Assembly: GCF_900115175.1 (NCBI RefSeq)
Contig: NZ_FOYV01000004.1
Coordinates: 62,001 to 126,000, forward strand
DNA: 64,000 nucleotides
Direction: 5' to 3'
Origin: Marinobacter gudaonensis
GTDB taxonomy: Bacteria; Pseudomonadota; Gammaproteobacteria; Pseudomonadales; Oleiphilaceae
A program made the position numbers and the translations under genes. The notes below the pieces were generated by a model, which was given only the letters and a program-made list of their open reading frames with translations, had not been told where the DNA came from and made no database searches. Positions 15,872-23,031 of the stretch are shown here, one piece after another. Position 1 is the first letter of the stretch, and every line of letters begins with the position of its first letter.

Positions 15872-17683
15872 GTGATTGAGAAACTTCGTAATATCGCCAT
15901 CATCGCCCACGTCGACCATGGTAAAACCACTCTGGTAGACAAACTGCTTCGCCAGTCCGGCACCCTTGACCGCAAGGAACTTGAGAGCGAACGGGTCATG
16001 GACTCGAACGACCAGGAAAAAGAGCGGGGCATTACCATTCTGGCAAAGAACACCGCCCTGAAGTGGAACGGTTACGACATCAACATTGTCGATACCCCGG
16101 GGCACGCAGACTTCGGTGGTGAGGTTGAGCGGGTGATGAGCATGGTGGATTGCGTGCTGCTGGTGGTGGATTCCATCGACGGCCCCATGCCCCAGACCCG
16201 CTTTGTTACCCAGAAGGCGTTTGCGGCCGGCCTGCGGCCGATCGTGGTGGTCAACAAGATCGACCGCCCGGGTGCCCGCCCGGACTGGGTGGTGGATCAG
16301 GTGTTTGACCTGTTCGATAACCTGGGTGCCACCGATGAGCAGCTGGACTTTCCGATCGTTTACGCCAGCGCCCTGAACGGTATTGCCGGCGTCGACCATG
16401 AAAACCTCGACGACAACATGGACGCCGTGTTCCAGGCGATTGTCGATCACGTGCCAGCCCCCAACGTGGACCTGGACGGCCCTTTCCAGATGCAGATTTC
16501 CCAGCTGGATTACAGCAGCTTCCTGGGTGTGATCGGCATTGGGCGTATCATGCGCGGCAAGATCAAGACCAATTCCCCGGTGACGGCCATTGGCGCCAAC
16601 GGCAAGAAGCGTAACGGCCGTATTCTCAAGATCATGGGCCATTTCGGCCTGCAACGGGTCGAGGTGGAAGAAGCTCAGGCTGGTGACATCGTCTGCGTCA
16701 GCGGTATGGACGAGCTGTTCATCTCCGATACCCTGTGCGATCCGTCCAATGTGGAAGCCCTGCCGGCCCTGACCGTGGACGAGCCCACGGTGTCCATGAC
16801 CTTCCAGGTAAACGATTCACCGTTCGCCGGCAAGGAAGGCAAGTACGTGACCAGCCGCAACATCAAGGAACGTCTTGAGAAAGAGCTGCTGCACAACGTG
16901 GCCCTGCGGGTGGAAGAGGGTGATTCCGCCGACAAGTTCAAGGTGTCCGGTCGCGGCGAACTGCACCTGTCTGTTTTGATCGAAAACATGCGTCGCGAAA
17001 ACTTCGAACTGGCCGTGGGCCGTCCTGAAGTGGTCATCAAGGAAGTGGATGGCGTCAAGCAGGAGCCCTACGAAAACGTGATCGTAGACATTGAAGAGCA
17101 GCATCAGGGGGCCGTGATGGAGCAGATGGGCCTGCGCAAGGGCGATCTGACCAACATGGTACCGGATGGCAAGGGCCGCATGCGGCTGGATTACACCATC
17201 CCCGCTCGCGGGCTGATCGGTTTCCGGAACACCTTCCTGACCATGACCTCCGGTACCGGCATCCTGACCTCTACCTTCAGCCACTATGGCCCGATCAAGG
17301 TGGGTGATGTGACCAGCCGCCAGAACGGTGTGCTGGTCTCCATGGCCACGGGTACCGCGCTGACTTATTCCCTGGAAACCCTTCAGAGCCGTGGCAAGCT
17401 GTTCCTTGAGCCGGGCCAGGAAATCTACGAAGGGCAGCTGTGCGGCATTCACAGTCGCGACAACGACCTGGTTGTTAACCCCACCAAGGCCAAGAAGCTC
17501 GACAACATGCGTGCCTCTGGCAAGGATGAGGTGATTGGCCTGGTGCCCCCGATCAAGTACACGCTGGAACAGGCTCTGGAGTTTATTGATGACGATGAGC
17601 TGGTCGAGGTAACCCCGAAATCGATCCGGCTCCGGAAAAAGCTCCTGACCGAAAACGAGCGCAAGCGGGCCAACAAGAAGTAA
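15872..17683 (+). CDS. typA: Ribosome-associated translational GTPase TypA/BipA
   Basis: 603-residue EF-G-like GTPase that binds 70S ribosomes and aids 50S assembly and stress or cold adaptation. G1 is [11 protein letters not shown]2 RGITI, G3 DTPGH and G4 NKID, followed by beta-barrel domain II, EF-G-like domains III and V, and the BipA-specific C-terminal domain ending in a basic [15 protein letters not shown] tail. The GTG start at 15872 ([17 protein letters not shown]) aligns with the usual N-terminus of the family; the frame is open farther upstream but nothing there looks conserved. The gene is followed by a strong terminator and diverges from glnA, the same neighbour as in E. coli. Confidence 0.97.
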   Translation: MIEKLRNIAIIAHVDHGKTTLVDKLLRQSGTLDRKELESERVMDSNDQEKERGITILAKNTALKWNGYDINIVDTPGHADFGGEVERVMSMVDCVLLVVDSIDGPMPQTRFVTQKAFAAGLRPIVVVNKIDRPGARPDWVVDQVFDLFDNLGATDEQLDFPIVYASALNGIAGVDHENLDDNMDAVFQAIVDHVPAPNVDLDGPFQMQISQLDYSSFLGVIGIGRIMRGKIKTNSPVTAIGANGKKRNGRILKIMGHFGLQRVEVEEAQAGDIVCVSGMDELFISDTLCDPSNVEALPALTVDEPTVSMTFQVNDSPFAGKEGKYVTSRNIKERLEKELLHNVALRVEEGDSADKFKVSGRGELHLSVLIENMRRENFELAVGRPEVVIKEVDGVKQEPYENVIVDIEEQHQGAVMEQMGLRKGDLTNMVPDGKGRMRLDYTIPARGLIGFRNTFLTMTSGTGILTSTFSHYGPIKVGDVTSRQNGVLVSMATGTALTYSLETLQSRGKLFLEPGQEIYEGQLCGIHSRDNDLVVNPTKAKKLDNMRASGKDEVIGLVPPIKYTLEQALEFIDDDELVEVTPKSIRLRKKLLTENERKRANKK

Positions 17684-17703
17684 GGTCTGCACTGTGTCTA
17701 CAA

Positions 17704-17734
17704 GGCCGGATGTTTTCAGCATCCGGCCTTTTTT
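17704..17734 (+). terminator. Intrinsic terminator of typA
   Basis: A 9-bp perfect stem GGCCGGATG/CATCCGGCC (17704-17712 and 17720-17728) with a 7-nt loop is followed by six T residues. It lies 20 bases after the typA stop. Confidence 0.92.
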
Positions 17735-17819
17735 ATGGGTGCCTGCGTGATTGTCCCTTTCCGGCAGCTATCGGCTAAACTCCCGTTAAAATCCTTTCTT
17801 TCTCTTGTCGGAGTGTCCG

Positions 17820-18782
17820 ATGCTCACCCTGTACCCTGAACTCAAGCCCAACGCCCAGCACCGGCTGGCCGTGGAGCCGCCCCACGAACTGTACGTGGAG
17901 GAAAGCGGCAATCCCGACGGCATTCCAGTGCTGGTGGTTCACGGTGGCCCGGGTGGGGGCTGCGAGGACTATCATCGCCGGTTTTTCGACGCTGAGCGGT
18001 TCCGGATTATCCTCATGGATCAGCGAGGGGCGGGACGGTCGACTCCGCTGGCGGAGCTGCAAGGCAACAGTACTGACCGACTCATTGAAGACATGGAAGC
18101 GGTGCGCGCGTTTCTCGGGGTGGACCAGTGGCTGCTGTTCGGTGGCAGCTGGGGGTCGACACTGAGTCTGGTCTACGCCCAGACGCATCCGGAGCGTGTC
18201 CTCGGGCTGGTGTTGAGGGGAATTTTCCTCTGTCGTCCGAGAGATATCCAGTGGTTCTACCAGGACGGTGCCAGCCGCGTGTTTCCGGATTACTGGGCGG
18301 ATTTCGAAGCGCCCATTCCTGAGCATGAGCGCGCGGATATGGTATCGGCTTATTACCGCCGTCTTACCAGCGCCAACGAGCTGGAGCAGATTCAGGCCGC
18401 CAAGGCGTGGTCGGTCTGGGAGGGGCGATGCGCCACCCTGCACCCCAATCCCCGGGTTGTCGAGCATTTCGGTCACCCGCACGTGGCAATTGCGCTGGCC
18501 CGCATTGAATGCCACTACTTCATGAACAATGCCTTTCTCGAGCCGGACCAGATTGTCAGGGATGCTGCGCGCCTCGCCGACATCCCCGGCATTATCGTGC
18601 ACGGTCGCTATGACATGGTGTGCCCGCTGGAGAACGCCATTGCCCTCAGTCAGGCATGGCCGCAAGCCGAGCTGCAGATCATCCGGGATGCGGGCCATTC
18701 TGCGTCTGAGCCCGCCATCGTCGATGCCCTGATGCGTGGCGTGGAGTCCGTTGTGGCAAAAACGGGAAAAAGTGTCGGCTGA
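17820..18782 (+). CDS. pip: Proline iminopeptidase
   Basis: 320-residue alpha/beta-hydrolase of peptidase family S33 that removes N-terminal proline from peptides in the cytoplasm. Oxyanion motif HGGPGGG at 41-47, DQRGAGRS at 67-74, and nucleophile elbow GGSWGS at 108-113 with Ser110. The catalytic Asp is probably in HGRYDMVCP and the His in DAGHSASEP near the C-terminus. The ATG at 17820 follows GGAG by six bases; a TTG five codons upstream is a weaker start. No operon partner is obvious, though dtd follows after 92 bases. Confidence 0.95.
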   Translation: MLTLYPELKPNAQHRLAVEPPHELYVEESGNPDGIPVLVVHGGPGGGCEDYHRRFFDAERFRIILMDQRGAGRSTPLAELQGNSTDRLIEDMEAVRAFLGVDQWLLFGGSWGSTLSLVYAQTHPERVLGLVLRGIFLCRPRDIQWFYQDGASRVFPDYWADFEAPIPEHERADMVSAYYRRLTSANELEQIQAAKAWSVWEGRCATLHPNPRVVEHFGHPHVAIALARIECHYFMNNAFLEPDQIVRDAARLADIPGIIVHGRYDMVCPLENAIALSQAWPQAELQIIRDAGHSASEPAIVDALMRGVESVVAKTGKSVG

Positions 18783-18874
18783 TTCTCGCTTTCGGGGTTG
18801 CGGCCGGACATTACCGCCGATACACTTTTCCGCCATTGAGAACATCTCTCGTTCACGCCACCCCAAGGAAGTTG

Positions 18875-19321
18875 ATGAAAGGGCTGATTCAGCGCGTTAC
18901 GGAAGCCAGTGTTACCGTCGATAGCGAACGGGTTGCCTCCATCGGCGACGGTTTACTGCTGCTACTCGGCGTCGACAGGGACGATGGTGAGAACGAGGTG
19001 CGGGAATTATGCCGGAAGGTCATTGCTTACCGAGTGTTTCCCGATGAATCCGGTCGTATGAACCACAGTCTCGCCGACACAGATGGCGCTCTCCTTGTGG
19101 TTCCCCAGTTCACGCTTTCAGCCGATACCTCCTCCGGCACCCGTGCGAGCTTCTCCCGTGCGGCGGCCCCGCAGCGTGCAAGAACCCTGTTTGAGGCTTT
19201 CGTGGCAGAGGCCCGGGATTCGCTTGGCTCTGACAAGGTGGGCGCAGGTGTTTTCGGCGCAGACATGAAGGTTGGGTTGGTAAACGATGGGCCGGTGACT
19301 TTTCTGCTTGAAGCGGGTTGA
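18875..19321 (+). CDS. dtd: D-aminoacyl-tRNA deacylase
   Basis: 148-residue homodimeric enzyme that hydrolyses D-amino acids (and mischarged glycine) from tRNA, preventing their entry into protein. The family's two substrate-site motifs are present: PQFTLSADTSSGTR (SQxTL-type) near 79-92 and the Gly-cisPro motif NDGPVTF near the C-terminus. The N-terminus MKGLIQRVTEASVTVD is canonical, which fixes the ATG at 18875, preceded by AAGGAAG. The gene is often found beside a proline iminopeptidase gene in gammaproteobacteria, as here. Confidence 0.96.
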   Translation: MKGLIQRVTEASVTVDSERVASIGDGLLLLLGVDRDDGENEVRELCRKVIAYRVFPDESGRMNHSLADTDGALLVVPQFTLSADTSSGTRASFSRAAAPQRARTLFEAFVAEARDSLGSDKVGAGVFGADMKVGLVNDGPVTFLLEAG

Positions 19322-19829
19322 TGCTGCAAAGACCTTTGCACCAATTTCGGGCACAGCGGTGTGTGTGGCGTTGAAGTAGTGCACGAATTGGCTGGCTCGT
19401 CGCTGATTCGTTGATACGGCGGTACGATTTTTGGTTTATATTTCTGATATGAAAGGTTTTTTTAAGGCTTGGCCCCGGAATTGAAACACATGTGTCACAA
19501 GCAGTTTCAGGGGGTTCGGGCATAAGAGCGGCCCACGCAGATGCTAAACGAACTAAAAACGCCGACTTAAAAATTTGCAAAAGACGATTGGTTGTATTAA
19601 AACACGGTTATCACACAGAGCTTGAAGAAAGATCTGTAAGTGTTTGAGCTGTATAGACCTGACATTTGTCGGGTTTTTCAGAAAAAGAAGAAAAGTTACT
19701 TCGATGTCACAAAAATGACACAGAGGTAATGCAGAATCGGCCTCATCCAGCCTGACTGGTGATGCCTTAAAAAATCGGGATAAGAACCCGTCGCTAAAAC
19801 CTGAGTTAACTCAAAAAGGAAGACGCAAC
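19322..19829. other. Non-coding region upstream of the porin gene
   Basis: A 508-base gap that looks clearly more AT-rich than its surroundings. I find no convincing coding frame. It holds a palindrome ACACATGTGT (about 19487-19496), a dyad TGTCACAAAAATGACA (about 19705-19720) that could be an operator, and a terminator-like hairpin at 19658-19678. AAGGAAG sits before the porin ATG. I could not place a firm -35/-10 pair. The region probably carries the porin promoter with a long leader, or an unannotated small RNA ending at the hairpin. Confidence 0.5.
19658..19678 (+). terminator. Terminator-like hairpin in the porin upstream region
   Basis: CCTGAC and GTCGGG (19658-19663 and 19668-19673) form a 6-bp stem with one G-T pair and a 4-nt loop, followed directly by TTTTT. 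It lies 152 bases before the porin start and 337 bases after the dtd stop. It could end a short transcript starting inside the gap, or attenuate the porin message. Confidence 0.45.
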
Positions 19830-20837
19830 ATGAAAAAAACGCTCATCGCATCTGCTATTGCAGCCGCTACCTTCTCCGGTTCTGCGCTGGCCCAGATGGA
19901 TATGTCTGCTTCCGAGCTGGCTGCCAAGATGGACTCCATGCCGCAGGTTTACGGCAACATCCAGCTGGTTGTTGCTCACAGTGATGTTGAAAACGGCGAA
20001 TCTGAGCTGGGCCACTACGACAACGGTTCCACCATCGGTGTGAAGCACGACCACGTACTGGCTCCGGGCATCACCGGCTTCTTCAAGGCCGAGCTGGAGT
20101 TCGACGCAGACCAAAAGGCTGGCAATGGCGGTCTGAACGCGTTTGACGAAGCCTACATTGGTGTTCGTGGCGACAGCTTTGGCCAGATCTGGGTTGGTTC
20201 TGACGATTCCACTTATGAGAGTGCGATCGACGAAATCGCCAACTACTACGAGTACGCGTCACTCAACCTGAGCAATGACAACTACTACGACACTGGTGAA
20301 GGCGACCTGATCCAGTACAGCTCTCCGAGCTTCGGTGGCCTGCAGCTGCACGGCGCTGTTCAGGTAAACGGTGACGGTGACAACAACGGTGAGAAATCTT
20401 ATCCGTATCAGCTGGCCGCCACTTACGCTGTAGACGCGTTTGAACTGGCCGTGGCTATGGACTCCAACGATGGTGACTTCGCTTACTCAAGCGACACTGA
20501 CCTCAGCGTCAACAACGAGAACACCTACGGTGTGCGTGGCAGCTACACAGCTGGCGATCTGCGCGTTACCGCTCAGTACCAGACCCGTAAGGACGTTGGC
20601 GACGTGTGGGGCCTGTTCGGTGGTTACTCCATGGGCGCGAACACCTTCGCTCTGTCCTACGAGTTCGCCGAGGCTGACAACACCAACGCCGAAACCTCAA
20701 CCATCACTGCTCAAGCTCTGCATAACCTGTCTGACAACATGTACGTCTATGTTGAGGGTTATCTGAACAACGCTGACAGCGGTGCTGCCGACGTTGATAC
20801 AACTGATCTCGCGATCGGCGGTGTTTACTACTTCTGA
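19830..20837 (+). CDS. Gram-negative general porin
   Basis: 335-residue outer-membrane protein. Signal peptide 1-21 (MKKTLIASA..., cleaved after ALA), then alternating amphipathic strands with aromatic girdles and acidic, Asn/Asp/Gly-rich turns. It ends in VYYF, with the C-terminal Phe recognised by the BAM complex. Strand patterns such as GNIQLVVAHSD, GFFKAELEFD and AYIGVRGDSFGQIWVGSDD match OmpC/Omp32-type trimeric porins; the residue after the signal peptide begins a short helical extension (MDMSASELAAKMDSM). The unusually acidic composition fits a marine organism. Codon use looks optimised, and a strong terminator follows, suggesting high expression. Substrate cannot be read from sequence. 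Confidence 0.88.
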   Translation: MKKTLIASAIAAATFSGSALAQMDMSASELAAKMDSMPQVYGNIQLVVAHSDVENGESELGHYDNGSTIGVKHDHVLAPGITGFFKAELEFDADQKAGNGGLNAFDEAYIGVRGDSFGQIWVGSDDSTYESAIDEIANYYEYASLNLSNDNYYDTGEGDLIQYSSPSFGGLQLHGAVQVNGDGDNNGEKSYPYQLAATYAVDAFELAVAMDSNDGDFAYSSDTDLSVNNENTYGVRGSYTAGDLRVTAQYQTRKDVGDVWGLFGGYSMGANTFALSYEFAEADNTNAETSTITAQALHNLSDNMYVYVEGYLNNADSGAADVDTTDLAIGGVYYF

Positions 20838-20865
20838 TCAGCTAACCAGCTAATCTAGTAGTATG

Positions 20866-20896
20866 AAAACCGGCGACCTTCGGGTCGCCGGTTTTT
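20866..20896 (+). terminator. Intrinsic terminator of the porin gene
   Basis: A 10-bp perfect stem ACCGGCGACC/GGTCGCCGGT (20869-20878 and 20883-20892) is capped by a TTCG tetraloop and followed by a T run. An A run precedes it. It lies about 30 bases after the porin stop. Confidence 0.93.
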
Positions 20897-20927
20897 GCGT
20901 TTATACAACCCGCAACAGGCTCTAGTG

Positions 20928-21794
20928 ATGGCGACGGAACTGGAAATCAAACTGAGTGTCTCGGAGCATGCCCAGGAGCAGGCCGTTCAATGGCTCGCCG
21001 GGCGGACTGACGTGCATTCCGGTAAAACCATGGATCTGGTCAATCGGTATTTCGATACACCCGACGGAGTGCTCAACCGCTCGAAAGCAGCGTTGCGGAT
21101 TCGCAAGGCCGGCGATGCCTTTATCCAGACCCTGAAAACCCGGGGCGAGTTTGTTAACGGTGCCCATGCCCGTGAGGAGTGGGAATGGCTGCTGGATGGC
21201 CCGGATCTCGATCTTGACCTGCTGGCCAACACGCCTTTGCATCACGCGCTGGACCTCAGCGAACTGGGCGTCGTGTTTGAAACCAATTTCCAGCGCCGGA
21301 TCTTCTGGTTGCAACAGGATGCCGGCATGATCGAAGTGGCGGTGGACTCCGGTTTTATCCTGGCTGGCGACGAGCGCATGCCACTGCACGAAATCGAGTT
21401 TGAGCTGAAATCCGGGTCCCCGGAAAGCCTGGTGAACGCGGCGCTGGCACTGGCGGACGAGGTGCCCGTATTCCTCAATCTCGTCAGCAAGGCCGAACAG
21501 GGTTACTGGCTGGCCGGTCTGTATCATCCTCGGCTGGAGGGTGAGCACGAGAGGCTGTCGGTAACAGAGTACCTCAAGGCGCTAGGGCATGGCTGGTTGC
21601 TGGATAAACCGGTGCCAACCCAGATGCTGGACCTGTCGCGGGTAGCGGGTGCCGCAGAGGCCGCAGGCTGCTCGGAACTATGGCGCCAGGTGAATGATGA
21701 GCTTTCCCGCGGCGTTCTGGTTCGGGAGTTTGCGGAACGCGCCACGCTTATGGGCCGGCTGCAGCTGCAGTTGGCCGCTGTGGGTCAGGGGTGA
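20928..21794 (+). CDS. CYTH domain protein, probable inorganic triphosphatase
   Basis: 288-residue protein with a CYTH (triphosphate tunnel metalloenzyme) domain over about 1-205. The signature ELEIKL (ExExK) lies at residues 4-9, and the tunnel's charged strands are visible (AALRIRKAGDAFIQTLKT, EFELKSG). The family's proteobacterial members (E. coli YgiF type) hydrolyse tripolyphosphate. The tail after 210 is short and lacks the His-rich CHAD helical domain usually fused in YgiF-like proteins. The ATG at 20928 starts the conserved block. The gene converges with the potassium-channel gene and the stops overlap by 10 bases. Confidence 0.85.
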   Translation: MATELEIKLSVSEHAQEQAVQWLAGRTDVHSGKTMDLVNRYFDTPDGVLNRSKAALRIRKAGDAFIQTLKTRGEFVNGAHAREEWEWLLDGPDLDLDLLANTPLHHALDLSELGVVFETNFQRRIFWLQQDAGMIEVAVDSGFILAGDERMPLHEIEFELKSGSPESLVNAALALADEVPVFLNLVSKAEQGYWLAGLYHPRLEGEHERLSVTEYLKALGHGWLLDKPVPTQMLDLSRVAGAAEAAGCSELWRQVNDELSRGVLVREFAERATLMGRLQLQLAAVGQG

Positions 21795-22951
21795 GCGTTT
21801 TCTTCGTCCGCGTCTTTACCGGCGCCGCTGTGGGCTTGCCATTGTTTCAGGAAGGCGCGATGACGCTCCAGCGCCTCTTTGACCGCGTCCACATCGGGCG
21901 TCTCCGCGGATTTCACCAGCACGATTAAGCCCTTGCCTTCAATTTCCCGATCGGTCGGTGGATGACAGATGACCTCGTTATCGTCATCGATATACGCGAG
22001 GGCCGTGCCGATGCCGTGACGCACCAGTGCGCTGACAATGTCGGCCCAGTTAAGGTCGTCGAGGGTGAGATCGTACCGGTGCGGGTGATCATGCTCGTAG
22101 TTGAACATGTCTTCCAGCACTTTCTCGGAACCAGGTGCCACCACCGAGCGAACCATGATTTCCGGGTAGGTGCGGACAGGGCGGATAATGGTTCTCACAC
22201 CCAGCATCTTGAATCGTCCACGGTTCTCGTCGTTAACGCATTCCACGATGGTTCGGTTGCCCAGGTTCAGCTCGGTGAGTCGGTGGGCAATGTCAAACGT
22301 CAGGCTGTCCGAGTAAGGATCCGCCTCATCGGCGGCCAGAACGATGACATGTCTGGCACTGCCCGCGTGAACCGCCTTCAATGATTCTGGTTCAAAGCCG
22401 GCACCGTGATAGTGCACAACACCGATGTCTGACAGCTCCGTCGGGAGGCCGTTCGGGAACTGGCGCGTCAGGATCATGATCGGGATGGTCTGGTAATCCG
22501 GAATCGAGCGAATCTGCGTGGCAAATCGCATGAAATACTGCTCGCCGCCACTTCTCGGTGTGTTGATGATCACGATATGGTCATTCATTTTGTAGATCCA
22601 CTTGCCCATCAGAATGCGTTCCCGGCGATAGAACCGGTACTCGATAAAGTCACTGACAATCAATGTCAGCAGGGTGATCGCGCCCACGAACATGATCAGT
22701 ATGGTACTTAGCCGGCCTAACGTGGTCTTGGGGGCGAAGTCGCCATAGCCCACCGTGGACACCGTGGTCATGGTGATCCACACCGATTCGAAAAGGCTCA
22801 GGCCCTCAACCGCCCAGATCACCAGTATCTGGAGGGTAAGAAGTCCGGCCAGCAGCAGGAACAGGCGCTTCATGCGCTCGCGGATCAGGCTGCCCATGGG
22901 CAGGTGAGAGCCCTGATGTTCCGGATTGAGGGGGCGGCGGTTTCGCTGCAT
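21785..22951 (-). CDS. Two-TM potassium channel with cytoplasmic RCK-like domain
   Basis: 388-residue inner-membrane channel. TM1 spans about 28-48, followed by a pore helix with the selectivity filter TVGYGD at 66-71 and TM2 at about 82-104: the classic 2-TM bacterial Kch/MthK plan. The cytoplasmic region resembles an RCK (TrkA-N) domain (HVIVLAADEADPYSDSLTFDIAHRL...NRTIVECV) plus a C-terminal lobe, but the first Rossmann strand reads DHIVIINTPRSGGEQ (about 124-138) without GxGxxG. Nucleotide gating may thus be altered or absent. Internal Met19 and Met27 are alternative starts. It diverges from glnE. Confidence 0.88.
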   Translation of the reverse strand: MQRNRRPLNPEHQGSHLPMGSLIRERMKRLFLLLAGLLTLQILVIWAVEGLSLFESVWITMTTVSTVGYGDFAPKTTLGRLSTILIMFVGAITLLTLIVSDFIEYRFYRRERILMGKWIYKMNDHIVIINTPRSGGEQYFMRFATQIRSIPDYQTIPIMILTRQFPNGLPTELSDIGVVHYHGAGFEPESLKAVHAGSARHVIVLAADEADPYSDSLTFDIAHRLTELNLGNRTIVECVNDENRGRFKMLGVRTIIRPVRTYPEIMVRSVVAPGSEKVLEDMFNYEHDHPHRYDLTLDDLNWADIVSALVRHGIGTALAYIDDDNEVICHPPTDREIEGKGLIVLVKSAETPDVDAVKEALERHRAFLKQWQAHSGAGKDADEENAHP

Positions 22952-23031
22952 CCGTCTGTTCAGCCTGTTCAGTTGCGGTAGAGTAGGGTATAGAGTACCG
23001 GAAATATAACAGAGGAACAGGGGGTTGCATT

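Noticed and set aside
19465..19482. Partial similarity to the 53104 repeat arm (AGGCTTG and CCCCGG)
   Set aside because: Only a short gapped match with no inverted partner; chance.
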